DNA of 9,807 nucleotides from JBEKYD01 sp049509915 (lineage in GTDB: Bacteria > Acidobacteriota > Terriglobia > Bryobacterales > Bryobacteraceae): contig JBEKZL010000274.1 of NCBI GenBank assembly GCA_049509915.1, positions 1 through 9,807 on the forward strand. Direction: 5' to 3'. The translations under genes were made by a program, and so were the position numbers. Under the pieces are notes generated by a model. It made no database searches. It was not told the origin of the DNA and was given only the letters and a program-made list of their open reading frames with translations. Positions 1 through 6,386 of the stretch are shown here, one piece after another (within the stretch, counting starts at the first letter, position 1; each line of letters starts with the position of its first letter).

Positions 1-237
1 CTTACCGGCCTCCGGAACCACTTTGTCCTGTTCGGTAATCTTGTAAATCGTGCCGTCGTCGGTCACCAGCACCGCCTTGGCGCCACGCTTGATACAGCTC
101 TGCGCGCACCCTACGTTGCCCCGCATCTCCTTCTTAGCGGCACAACTGTCGTCAATAATGTACCCGGAATAGTCGGCAGCGAGCGCCGAAAACGCCATTC
201 CCGAAACCAGACCCGCGGCAATCATTAGCTTCTTCAT
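1..237 (-). CDS. Small exported cysteine-containing protein (partial, 3' end outside window)
   Basis: Reading from an ATG at 237, the frame is open for 79 codons to the window edge, so the C-terminus is missing. Residues 1-20 form a classic Sec signal peptide (MKKL, hydrophobic core, ending SALA) with predicted cleavage before ADYSG. The mature part has three cysteines (C32, C44, C48) spaced as in small exported proteins I associate with Acidobacteriota, which start with a G-Y-I/V-x-D-x-x-C motif and continue with a short beta-rich segment (here V-L-V-T-D-D-G-T-I-Y-K-I). I do not know a function; an envelope or periplasmic role is an inference from the signal peptide. A purine-rich AAAGG lies about 11 bases upstream of the ATG. 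The gene follows the HNH gene on the same strand with an 79-base gap. Confidence 0.7.
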   Translation of the reverse strand, partial: MKKLMIAAGLVSGMAFSALAADYSGYIIDDSCAAKKEMRGNVGCAQSCIKRGAKAVLVTDDGTIYKITEQDKVVPEAGK

Positions 238-263
238 TTCACAGCCAGCCTTTCCCTTCCCGG

Positions 264-269
264 ATTGTA
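264..269 (-). promoter_or_regulatory. Possible -10 box for the exported-protein gene
   Basis: TACAAT on the minus strand (five of six matches to TATAAT) lies 26 bases upstream of the ATG at 237, in the gap after the HNH gene. No convincing -35 box is present at the right distance, so this is only a candidate. Confidence 0.25.
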
Positions 270-316
270 CCCGTCCGCTGGTACACTACGCTAGCTGCCG
301 CGCCGCCCCATTGTAC

Positions 317-841
317 TTAATAAAACAAGTACTTGCGCCATTGGGCGTCGCCCTTGCCCAACATGCGCATCAGGTGCCGGCTGGTGTGCAGACTGAACGG
401 CCGCGGCAGCCGAAGCAGTTTCATACCCGCTTCTTCCGGAGTCCGATTGCCTTTCCGGTTATTGCAGGGATTGCAACACGCCACCAGATTCTCCCAGGCC
501 GACTCGCCCGCCCGTGACCGCGGAATCACGTGATCCAGCGTCAATTCCCCGCTGGGCATCGTCCGATGACAATATTGGCACGTGTACCGGTCGCGCATCA
601 GAATATTCTTTCGCGACAAGGCCCGCGTCTGGTGTGGGATTCGGCGATACTCTAGCAACCGGATCACCGAAGGCAGCCGGATCGCCGCCCGCGAGGAGTG
701 AATCGATTGCACCGATTCTTCTTCCGCCGACGCCACTCCCTTCAGCACCAGCACCAGCGCGCGCCGCACCGCGCAGATATTGATCGGTTCATAGCTGGCA
801 TTGAGCACCAGTACGGGTTGCTGTAGTCGATCACTGGCCAT
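317..841 (-). CDS. HNH endonuclease family protein
   Basis: The 174-residue product has the usual two-part layout of the small bacterial HNH nucleases. The N-terminal part (about 8-40, P-V-L-V-L-N-A-S-Y-E-P-I) is the conserved leader of this subfamily. The C-terminal part is the nuclease: zinc-binding C88-x2-C91 and C123-x2-C126, the metal/catalytic D103-H104, the W-E-N-L asparagine N118, and the terminal N-x-x-K-G-N-R-T segment (127-134). All HNH elements are present, so it is probably an active Zn-stabilised, metal-dependent DNA nuclease, but its target and role are unknown. The ATG at 841 lies inside the end of the comF-like gene (11-base overlap), which points to co-transcription and coupled translation. 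The product lacks signal or membrane segments. No restriction methylase or phage gene is nearby, so a defence role is not supported by context. Confidence 0.88.
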   Translation of the reverse strand: MASDRLQQPVLVLNASYEPINICAVRRALVLVLKGVASAEEESVQSIHSSRAAIRLPSVIRLLEYRRIPHQTRALSRKNILMRDRYTCQYCHRTMPSGELTLDHVIPRSRAGESAWENLVACCNPCNNRKGNRTPEEAGMKLLRLPRPFSLHTSRHLMRMLGKGDAQWRKYLFY

Positions 842-1634
842 ATCCGGCAGGTCCCTCCCCTGTCGCCGCCCGCGAGTTCGGCGCCACTTGCCATGGCCGG
901 TCCGCCCGCGCCACCGTTATCACCGACACACGCAACGCACCGGCCCGCTTCAGCGCCAGCGCGCACGCGGCCGCCGTCGATCCCGTGGTCAAAACGTCGT
1001 CCACCAGGAGGACGCTTTGCCCGGCCACATCCGCCGCCACCGAGAACGAGCCCATCTTGACGTTGTGCCGTCGCGCCGCCAACGTGAGCCCGGCCTGGGC
1101 CTTTGAGGCCCGCGGTCGCCGCAACGCCTTCGCTACCGGAATCCCGGTTCTTCGCGAGACCTCCCGCGCCAACAGTTCGCACTGGTTGAAGCCGCGCTGC
1201 CAACGCCGCCGCCAGTGCAGCGGCACCGGCACGATGGCATCGAACTGCCTTTCCCGCGGAAATGTCCGCAACAGGTAGTCCGCCAGAGGCCCTTCCAGGC
1301 TGCGCACCTTTCCGTATTTGAAAAGGTGAATCAGGCGGCGCAATACGCCCCCATAGACGCCATAACAGTACGCCGCGTCAAAACCGCGAAGGCCATTGCG
1401 GCATAATGCGCAACGGCCTTCTTCATCCAGTGGAAATCGATTTTGAAACGGCGTCCCGCAGGCGCGACAGAAGTACTCCGCCTCCATCGGCCCCGGCTCG
1501 CTCAAGCAGGACCGGCAAACCGGAATGCGCGATACCTCCTCAAGAGGCCGTTCGCAAACCCTGCACTCGGTGGGGAAAAAAAGCGAAAAAACAGCCTCAG
1601 ACGCTTCCCGTGCTGCCAGGATGCCGACGTCCAA
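831..1634 (-). CDS. comF: ComF-like phosphoribosyltransferase-fold protein
   Basis: The product (267 residues) has an N-terminal double zinc ribbon: C24-x2-C27 with C40-x2-C43, then C56-x2-C59 with C75-x2-C78. A phosphoribosyltransferase domain follows, with a V-P-V-P-L-H motif (135-140), R-G-F-N-Q (148-152), the Q-A-G-L segment (180-183) and the PRPP-binding loop V-L-L-V-D-D-V-L-T-T-G-S-T (208-220). This is the standard ComF architecture. ComF proteins are linked to DNA uptake and transformation in several bacteria, though many non-competent species keep one; the reaction is not firmly established. The assigned start is a TTG at 1634. No ATG or GTG lies before the first zinc ribbon and no strong ribosome binding site is visible, so the N-terminus is uncertain by a few residues. 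The C-terminal ~20 residues are low-complexity. The stop overlaps the start of the HNH gene. Confidence 0.88.
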   Translation of the reverse strand: MDVGILAAREASEAVFSLFFPTECRVCERPLEEVSRIPVCRSCLSEPGPMEAEYFCRACGTPFQNRFPLDEEGRCALCRNGLRGFDAAYCYGVYGGVLRRLIHLFKYGKVRSLEGPLADYLLRTFPRERQFDAIVPVPLHWRRRWQRGFNQCELLAREVSRRTGIPVAKALRRPRASKAQAGLTLAARRHNVKMGSFSVAADVAGQSVLLVDDVLTTGSTAAACALALKRAGALRVSVITVARADRPWQVAPNSRAATGEGPAGYGQ

Positions 1635-1684
1635 GATTGAGGCTCGTCCGCTACTCGAGAAGATCCACCCCCAAGTAAGATAAT

Positions 1685-1716
1685 AGTATATCGCAATCCG
1701 TACCTGTCTCCGTCAA
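1685..1716 (-). promoter_or_regulatory. Possible promoter for comF-HNH
   Basis: On the minus strand TTGACG (1711-1716) is followed by TATACT (1685-1690), each five of six matches to the sigma-70 boxes. The 20-base spacer is longer than the preferred 16-18, which lowers confidence. It lies 51 bases upstream of the TTG start of comF, in the divergent region shared with cysD. Confidence 0.3.
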
Positions 1717-1762
1717 CTCCTGCATCCGTCGCCAATCTCGCCTGCCCCCTCCCCTGTTCCGA

Positions 1763-1771
1763 TGTTACAAT
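1763..1771 (+). promoter_or_regulatory. Possible extended -10 promoter for cysDN
   Basis: TGTTACAAT is an extended -10 element (TG-N followed by TACAAT). It places a transcription start near 1778, about 60 bases ahead of the cysD ATG. The -35 region is C-rich and matches poorly, as is common with extended -10 promoters. Confidence 0.35.
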
Positions 1772-1806
1772 CGACAAAGAGCCGCTTTCAGATCGGATTG
1801 ACGGAG

Positions 1807-1842
1807 ATGCCCGCCGCCAACGCCGGCATACCAACCTTATGA
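1807..1842 (+). CDS. Possible 11-codon leader ORF overlapping cysD start
   Basis: ATG at 1807 opens a frame encoding MPAANAGIPTL and stops at TGA 1840-1842, which overlaps the cysD ATG (1839-1841) as ATGA. A GGAG sits directly against the leader ATG, closer than ideal; cysD itself has no Shine-Dalgarno sequence in the CCAACCTT just before its start. Together this would fit cysD translation by coupling to the leader. The peptide has no cysteine codon, so it does not look like a cysteine-sensing attenuator. Such a short ORF can also occur by chance. Confidence 0.3.
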   Translation: MPAANAGIPTL

Positions 1843-2747
1843 GCAGTCCCCTGGTTTTGAATCATTTGCGCGCCCTGGAGGCGGAGAGTATCCACATCCT
1901 CCGCGAGGTGGCGGCGGAGTTTCAGCGCCCCGTCATGCTCTATTCCATCGGCAAGGATTCTTCAGTAATGGTGCGCCTGGCACAAAAGGCCTTCTATCCG
2001 GGCAAGATTCCCTTCCCGCTGCTGCACATCGATACGACGTATAAGTTCCGAGAAATGATCGAATTCCGCGACCGCTTCTGCGCCGCTATCGGGGCTCGCC
2101 TCATCGTACATACCAACCGCGAGGCCGTCGCCCAGGGAGCCAGCCCGTTCCGACTCGGCACTGAAAAGTGCTGCGGCCTGCTCAAGACCCGCGCCCTGCT
2201 CGACGCCCTGGCCGATGGCGGTTACGATGCTGCCTTCGGTGGCGCCCGCCGCGATGAGGAAAAATCACGGGCCAAGGAGCGCGTCTACTCCTTCCGCGAT
2301 TCCTTCGGCCAGTGGGACCCCAAGAATCAGCGCCCCGAGCTCTGGAACCTCTTCAACAGCCACATCGACAAGGGCGAGAGCATCCGTGTCTTCCCCCTTT
2401 CCAATTGGACCGAAATGGACGTCTGGCAGTACATTCACCTGGAAAATATCCCCATCGTGCCCCTTTACTTCGCCCGCCCGCGCAGAATGGTGGTGCGAGG
2501 CGATTCGCTCATCCCGGTCGAGCACGAAATTCCCTTGCTCCCCGGCGAAGAGCCCGAAATCGTCATGTGCCGCATGCGCTCCCTAGGTTGCACGCCCTGC
2601 ACCGGCGCCATCCGGTCTCAGGCAGACACTTTGCCCAAGATCATCCAGGAGATGATGCTTTTCCGCCGTTCCGAGCGGGAAAACCGCGTCATCGACCATG
2701 ATCGCGAAGGCTCCATGGAATTGAAGAAGCGAGAAGGGTATTTCTAA
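1839..2747 (+). CDS. cysD: Sulfate adenylyltransferase subunit 2 (ATP sulfurylase small subunit)
   Basis: The 302-residue product is full length for CysD, the catalytic PP-loop subunit that adenylates sulfate with ATP to APS and pyrophosphate in the cytoplasm. Visible signatures are the N-terminal L-x-x-L-E-A-E-S-I-H-I-L-R-E segment (10-23), the PP-loop Y-S-I-G-K-D-S-S (35-42), L-H-I-D-T-T-Y-K-F (62-70), the F-G-G-A-R-R-D-E-E-K-S-R-A-K-E-R block (133-148), W-T-E-M-D-V-W-Q-Y-I (190-199), and the L-G-C-T-P-C segment (249-254) near the C-terminus. It lacks the iron-sulfur or thioredoxin-site features of PAPS/APS reductases, with which PP-loop proteins could be confused. Its stop and the cysN start share one base (TAATG), so the two subunits are made in coupled fashion. 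No cysH, cysC or transporter gene accompanies them in the window. Confidence 0.96.
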   Translation: MSSPLVLNHLRALEAESIHILREVAAEFQRPVMLYSIGKDSSVMVRLAQKAFYPGKIPFPLLHIDTTYKFREMIEFRDRFCAAIGARLIVHTNREAVAQGASPFRLGTEKCCGLLKTRALLDALADGGYDAAFGGARRDEEKSRAKERVYSFRDSFGQWDPKNQRPELWNLFNSHIDKGESIRVFPLSNWTEMDVWQYIHLENIPIVPLYFARPRRMVVRGDSLIPVEHEIPLLPGEEPEIVMCRMRSLGCTPCTGAIRSQADTLPKIIQEMMLFRRSERENRVIDHDREGSMELKKREGYF

Positions 2748-4498
2748 TGGACACGCCCGCGCCCTTGTGGGATTGGCCCCCGGCCGCCGTCCCCCGCACG
2801 CCCGGCGCCACCGTTCCTTCCGACCGCGAAGCGGCCCTCGAGAGCTTCCTTCACCAGGAGCGGGACAAAGAGCTGCTGCGCTTCTCCACCGCCGGCAGCG
2901 TCGACGATGGCAAAAGCACTCTCATCGGCCGCCTTCTGTTCGATTCCAAAGGCGTCTACGAAGATCAACTCGCATCGATCTCCCGGGCGCGCTCCAGCCA
3001 GACTGCCGGCGGCGTCGATTTCGCCCTCCTCACCGACGGCCTCCGCGCCGAACGCGAGCAGGGCATTACCATCGATGTCGCCTACCGCTATTTCGAGACC
3101 CCCCGGCGAAAGTTCATCATCGCCGATACCCCCGGGCACGAGCAATACACCCGCAACATGGCCACCGGCGCTTCCACCGCCAATCTGGCCATCGTGCTGG
3201 TAGACGCCCGCAACGGCGTGCTGCCGCAGTCCCGCCGCCATGCCTTCATCGCGTCGCTGCTCGGCATCCCCCACATCGTAGCCGCGGTCAATAAAATGGA
3301 TCTGGTCGATTGGCGCCAGGACGTCTTCGAGGCTATCCGCCAGGAGTTCACCCGCTTCGCCGCTCCGCTGGGCCTTCACGACCTGATCTTCATTCCCATC
3401 AGCGCCCTGCTCGGCGACAACGTCGTCTCCAAAAGCACCCGCATGCCATGGTTCCACGGCGAGAGCCTCCTCAGCCACCTGGAAACCGCCCCGATCGCCG
3501 CCGATCGCAATCTTGCCGAAATGCGCTTCCCGGTGCAGTGCGTTATCCGCCCCGACCAGGATTTCCGCGGTTACGCCGGCCAGGTGGCCTCGGGTATTCT
3601 CACCCCCGGCGAGACCGTCATGGTGCTGCCTTCCGGACGCACTTCGCGCATCAAATCCATCGCCACTTACGATGGCGACCTGCCCTGCGCCTTCGCCCCG
3701 CTCTCGGTCACTGTCTGCCTCGATGACGAGCTGGATATCAGCCGCGGAGACATGCTGGTCGATCCGGCCTGCCCGCCCCTCCTCACCCGTACCCTAGATG
3801 CCCGCCTGGTCTGGATGAGCCACACTCCGCTTGATCTCAGACGGGATTACCTCATCAAGCACACCACCCAGGAGGTTCGGGCCCGTGTGCGCGCCATCCG
3901 CTACCGCTTCAACGTAAATACGCTCGCCCAGGAGCCGGCCACCGAACTGCGGCTCAACGAAATCGGCGCCGCCGTCGTCGAAACCCGCAAGCCCCTGTTC
4001 GTCGACCCCTACCGCCGCAATCGCGTCACGGGCGCGTTCATCCTCATCGATCCTCTCTCAAACGAAACCGTCGCCGCCGGCATGATCTCGGAAACGCGCG
4101 CTCGCCACCCCGGACGCACCTCCACCGGTGACTCCTCGGCACCCGTCACTGCCGCCGAACGCGCCGAGCGTTACGGCCACACCGCCGCCATCCTCTGGAT
4201 AGCCGCGGGCTGGGATGCCGCTTGCCGCTTGGAGCGCAGCCTGTTCGAGCGCGGCGCCATAACCCAGGTGCTCGATGCCGCCGCCGCAGGCGAGCACCTC
4301 GCTCCCATTGTCGCCGCCGCCCTCACGGCGGGTCAGATGGTCATCGTCGCCGCCGAAGGCCAGTTTTCACTGCCCCTCCAATCCGGCGCCTGCGACCTCG
4401 CCGGCCCGGGCCGCTTCCTCGAATTTCCTGCCGCCCAACCGGACGACGCGTACCTCGAAGAGTTGGAGCGCCGCGGCATTCTCGCCAGCGAATTCTAG
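2747..4498 (+). CDS. cysN: Sulfate adenylyltransferase subunit 1 (GTPase) with a degenerate APS-kinase-like tail
   Basis: This 583-residue GTPase subunit couples GTP hydrolysis to APS formation by CysD. The elongation-factor-like GTPase is complete: P-loop G-S-V-D-D-G-K-S-T (50-58), switch-I region G-I-T-I-D (106-110), D-T-P-G (127-130), N-K-M-D (182-185) and S-A-L (219-221). EF-Tu-like beta-barrel domains II and III follow (about 258-450). Stand-alone CysN usually ends near residue 450-480. Here about 115 more residues follow (468-583), resembling the start and end of a CysC domain in bifunctional CysNC: V-T-A-A-E-R-A-E-R-Y-G-H, then R-L-E-R-S-L-F-E-R-G (494-503) and a final L-E-R-R-G-I-L. 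The kinase P-loop (normally G-L-S-G-S-G-K-S-T) is replaced by A-A-G-W-D-A-A (486-492) and the D-G-D-N motif is gone, so APS kinase activity is very unlikely. Start chosen from the TAATG overlap with cysD. Confidence 0.94.
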   Translation: MDTPAPLWDWPPAAVPRTPGATVPSDREAALESFLHQERDKELLRFSTAGSVDDGKSTLIGRLLFDSKGVYEDQLASISRARSSQTAGGVDFALLTDGLRAEREQGITIDVAYRYFETPRRKFIIADTPGHEQYTRNMATGASTANLAIVLVDARNGVLPQSRRHAFIASLLGIPHIVAAVNKMDLVDWRQDVFEAIRQEFTRFAAPLGLHDLIFIPISALLGDNVVSKSTRMPWFHGESLLSHLETAPIAADRNLAEMRFPVQCVIRPDQDFRGYAGQVASGILTPGETVMVLPSGRTSRIKSIATYDGDLPCAFAPLSVTVCLDDELDISRGDMLVDPACPPLLTRTLDARLVWMSHTPLDLRRDYLIKHTTQEVRARVRAIRYRFNVNTLAQEPATELRLNEIGAAVVETRKPLFVDPYRRNRVTGAFILIDPLSNETVAAGMISETRARHPGRTSTGDSSAPVTAAERAERYGHTAAILWIAAGWDAACRLERSLFERGAITQVLDAAAAGEHLAPIVAAALTAGQMVIVAAEGQFSLPLQSGACDLAGPGRFLEFPAAQPDDAYLEELERRGILASEF

Positions 4499-4598
4499 AT
4501 GAACGTTCTCTTATTATTCAATGATGGTCTCGTCCGTCTTGTACTTCCAACGAAACACCACCTCGGGAAGGGCATGACTCGTTAAAACCCAAATCAAG
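4499..4598. other. Intergenic stretch after cysN, nothing recognised
   Basis: This short region is clearly more AT-rich than the flanking genes. I see no intrinsic terminator after cysN and no coding frame. An 8-base inverted match (CGTTCTCT at 4504-4511 and AGAGAACG at 4617-4624) is present but too short to interpret. Confidence 0.4.
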
Positions 4599-4910
4599 TC
4601 AAATGTATCGATATTTAGAGAACGATAATCTAGAAACTGTGCAAGTATAACCTAGCGTGTCTCCGCCGTTTGGCGGCGACGGGACGGACGGGCCGTTGGC
4701 CAGCGAGAAGTCGGTAGTCACCTGGAGGACGATACTGCCCGCTCCTGTGCTCGCGGTGGTACTAATCTTGTAAATAAGATTCGTCGTACCGGTGAAGTTT
4801 CCGAAGGTGCTGGCTGAGCTGAGGCTAGTGGTGCTTGTCTCGACCTCAAGAGAGGCCTCGGCTGCGATCGTGACCGACACGGTGGTGGTTCCCGTTCCGG
4901 CAAACTGCGC
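4599..4910 (-). pseudogene. Fragment of an exported beta-rich (Ser/Thr-rich) protein gene
   Basis: On the minus strand, from 4910 down, the frame reads A-Q-F-A-G-T-G-T-T-T-V-S-V-T-I and continues as a Thr/Ser/Gly-rich beta-type sequence (E-T-S-T-T-S-L, Y-K-I-S-T-T-A, S-I-V-L-Q-V-T-T-D-F, G-D-T-L-G-Y-T-C-T-V) to a TGA at 4599-4601. The start looks like a mature N-terminus just after signal-peptide cleavage, but an in-frame TAG (4911-4913) sits exactly where the signal peptide should be, and no start codon or ribosome site serves the frame; the first possible start is an internal GTG at 4880. The 3' end switches to unrelated AT-rich sequence after the Y-T-C-T-V segment (around 4650). I recall longer exported proteins of this type in Acidobacteriota, so I read this as a gene piece lacking both ends. 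Function unknown. Confidence 0.55.
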
Positions 4911-4960
4911 CTAGGTCTCATGTGGTTATCGCGACTACTGGTGATCGGTTATTGTTGCGC

Positions 4961-4982
4961 GAACCCTTAGGGTTCATGTCAA
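4961..4982 (-). promoter_or_regulatory. Palindrome next to a perfect TTGACA box
   Basis: Minus strand shows TTGACA (4977-4982) followed at once by the perfect palindrome GAACCC-TAA-GGGTTC (4961-4975). An AACAAT (4951-4956) lies 20 bases after TTGACA, so the palindrome would occupy the promoter spacer like an operator. The transcript would run into the decayed gene fragment at 4910, so this may be its old promoter. Alternatively the 6-base stem is a weak transcription end signal for the membrane-protein gene ending at 4995; no U-tract follows, which argues against an intrinsic terminator. Confidence 0.3.
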
Positions 4983-4994
4983 CAAAGCAATTCG

Positions 4995-6386
4995 TTACCG
5001 CCTCGCCTTCCTGGCTGCTTTCTTGCTCATTTTTTGAGCCGGCGCGGGCTCTGCCAGTACGGCGGCTTCGGGCACTCGCAGGGCGACCATCGCGGTCAGA
5101 ACCAGCACTGGCCATATCTGGACCAGGAGGCGGTCGAGCGAGGTCTGCAACTGCCACACCAGATCGTTTTGAGTAAGGACATAGACTCCGAAATAACCCA
5201 TCAAAAGGGCTGCGCCGATCGCGCCCGAAAAGGCCGCATCGCGCCGGCGTTCTCGGTCGAACCGCAACGCGGCGGCTAGTACGACCAACGGCAAAATGGG
5301 GTGATACCAGCCCTGCGCCATGTCGAGGAATCCGCGGCCGAAGGCGGCGATCACGGTTCCGTAGCGTCCTATGTCGAAGATGCGGTGGCCGGCTCCGGGC
5401 AGGCTCGTCGAGAGCAGCGACCCGTTCCCTCTCGCGAGCCAGACCTTAAAGAACGTAAGGATTGCGGCGGCGGGAAGGGCGCCAGCGATCGCCGCCAGAG
5501 CCTCGCGGCGGCGGAACACGGCGGCCGCGGCGAGGAACACGACCAGGAACAGCAGGCCCTCATCCTTGGTCCAAGCTCCGAATCCGGCGAAGATGCCGGC
5601 CAGGACGGGGCGGCGCAACAGCGCAAATACGATGGCACCGGCGATGTAGCAGGCCAGCGGCACGTCCGCGTATTGGGCGGGAATTTCGTGCAAGAGGCTG
5701 GGGGTCGAGACCAGCACCAGCGCCGCTAGCAGGCCCAACGTTGGTCCGCGAAGCACAGCAACCGCGCCGGCGGCCAGGGCAATCAGGGCCAGGAAGAAAA
5801 TGGCGCTGGTGGCTGCGGGCACCAGCGTAGCAAACGAGTGGCCGAAGGCCCAACAACGGCCGATAAAGGAGGAAAGAAGCAGCGGATATTCGGCATGCGT
5901 GGTGGCGCCGAGCACGGGAGACCACGCGCGCCGCGCCAGTCCGGCAGGGGCAGCGAGGAACCTGGCGCGCAAGTTCCAGATCGCCCAGGCATCCCAATTG
6001 CCCTGGGGATTCGCGTCCCAACCAGTCCACGCCGCGCTCGCCGCCAGTGCCAGCCCCAAGAAGAGACTGCCCCCGGCGACCCAAAACAGCAGCGGGCGCA
6101 CGCTATCTACGCCGGACGGAACGACTGGGACCCGCCGGCGGTACACCTCGAATGCGGCCCACGCCAGCAGAGCGAGTTCGAGCACGATCGCGGCAACCGG
6201 CAAGCCGAGCAGCACGCCAACCAGAAAAAACAGGTACGATACCAGGCCAATGCCGCCAGCCGCGCCGGCGCCGAAGATCAACAGAAGCCGCGCCCATGCC
6301 GGTCGAATCGCCGGCAAGTCCGAAAAACGGCAGACCAGCAGGCAGCCGAGCAGGACCGCCTCCAGCGCCCAGACCAGTCCAGTCAT
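4995..6386 (-). CDS. Polytopic membrane protein, GT-C glycosyltransferase-like
   Basis: The 463-residue product is almost entirely hydrophobic helices, roughly 10-12 by eye, with short charged loops and a strongly basic C-terminus (K-K-A-A-R-K-A-R-R). Conserved-looking loop motifs are G-N-W-D-A-W-A-I-W-N-L-R-A-R-F (129-143), H-A-E-Y-P-L-L (164-170), Q-Y-A-D-V-P-L (238-244), W-T-K-D-E-G-L-L-F (272-280) and L-D-R-L-L-V-Q-I-W-P (417-426). An aspartate-bearing first long loop, a Y-A-D motif and a later K-D-E-G loop resemble lipid-linked-sugar glycosyltransferases of the GT39/ArnT-like GT-C fold, so a role in transferring a sugar in the periplasm is plausible but not proven. Its start shares one base with the stop of the preceding gene (TGATG), so the two are translated together. 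Confidence 0.72.
   Translation of the reverse strand: MTGLVWALEAVLLGCLLVCRFSDLPAIRPAWARLLLIFGAGAAGGIGLVSYLFFLVGVLLGLPVAAIVLELALLAWAAFEVYRRRVPVVPSGVDSVRPLLFWVAGGSLFLGLALAASAAWTGWDANPQGNWDAWAIWNLRARFLAAPAGLARRAWSPVLGATTHAEYPLLLSSFIGRCWAFGHSFATLVPAATSAIFFLALIALAAGAVAVLRGPTLGLLAALVLVSTPSLLHEIPAQYADVPLACYIAGAIVFALLRRPVLAGIFAGFGAWTKDEGLLFLVVFLAAAAVFRRREALAAIAGALPAAAILTFFKVWLARGNGSLLSTSLPGAGHRIFDIGRYGTVIAAFGRGFLDMAQGWYHPILPLVVLAAALRFDRERRRDAAFSGAIGAALLMGYFGVYVLTQNDLVWQLQTSLDRLLVQIWPVLVLTAMVALRVPEAAVLAEPAPAQKMSKKAARKARR

Noticed and set aside
313..332. Inverted repeat GTACTT/AAGTAC around the HNH stop codon
   Set aside because: A 6-base AT-rich stem with an 8-base loop and no T-tract; too weak to be called a terminator.
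1640..1838. A sulfur-related riboswitch (SAM type) ahead of cysD
   Set aside because: No recognisable SAM aptamer layout or terminator stem; the untranslated leader is probably only about 60 bases.
2744..3478. 244-codon minus-strand frame opposite cysN
   Set aside because: Shadow of cysN: the plus strand carries the full set of GTPase motifs in this stretch.
4504..4624. CGTTCTCT/AGAGAACG inverted match bracketing the AT-rich stretch after cysN
   Set aside because: Only 8 bases at about 100 bases apart, with no target duplication or transposase remnant; could be chance.
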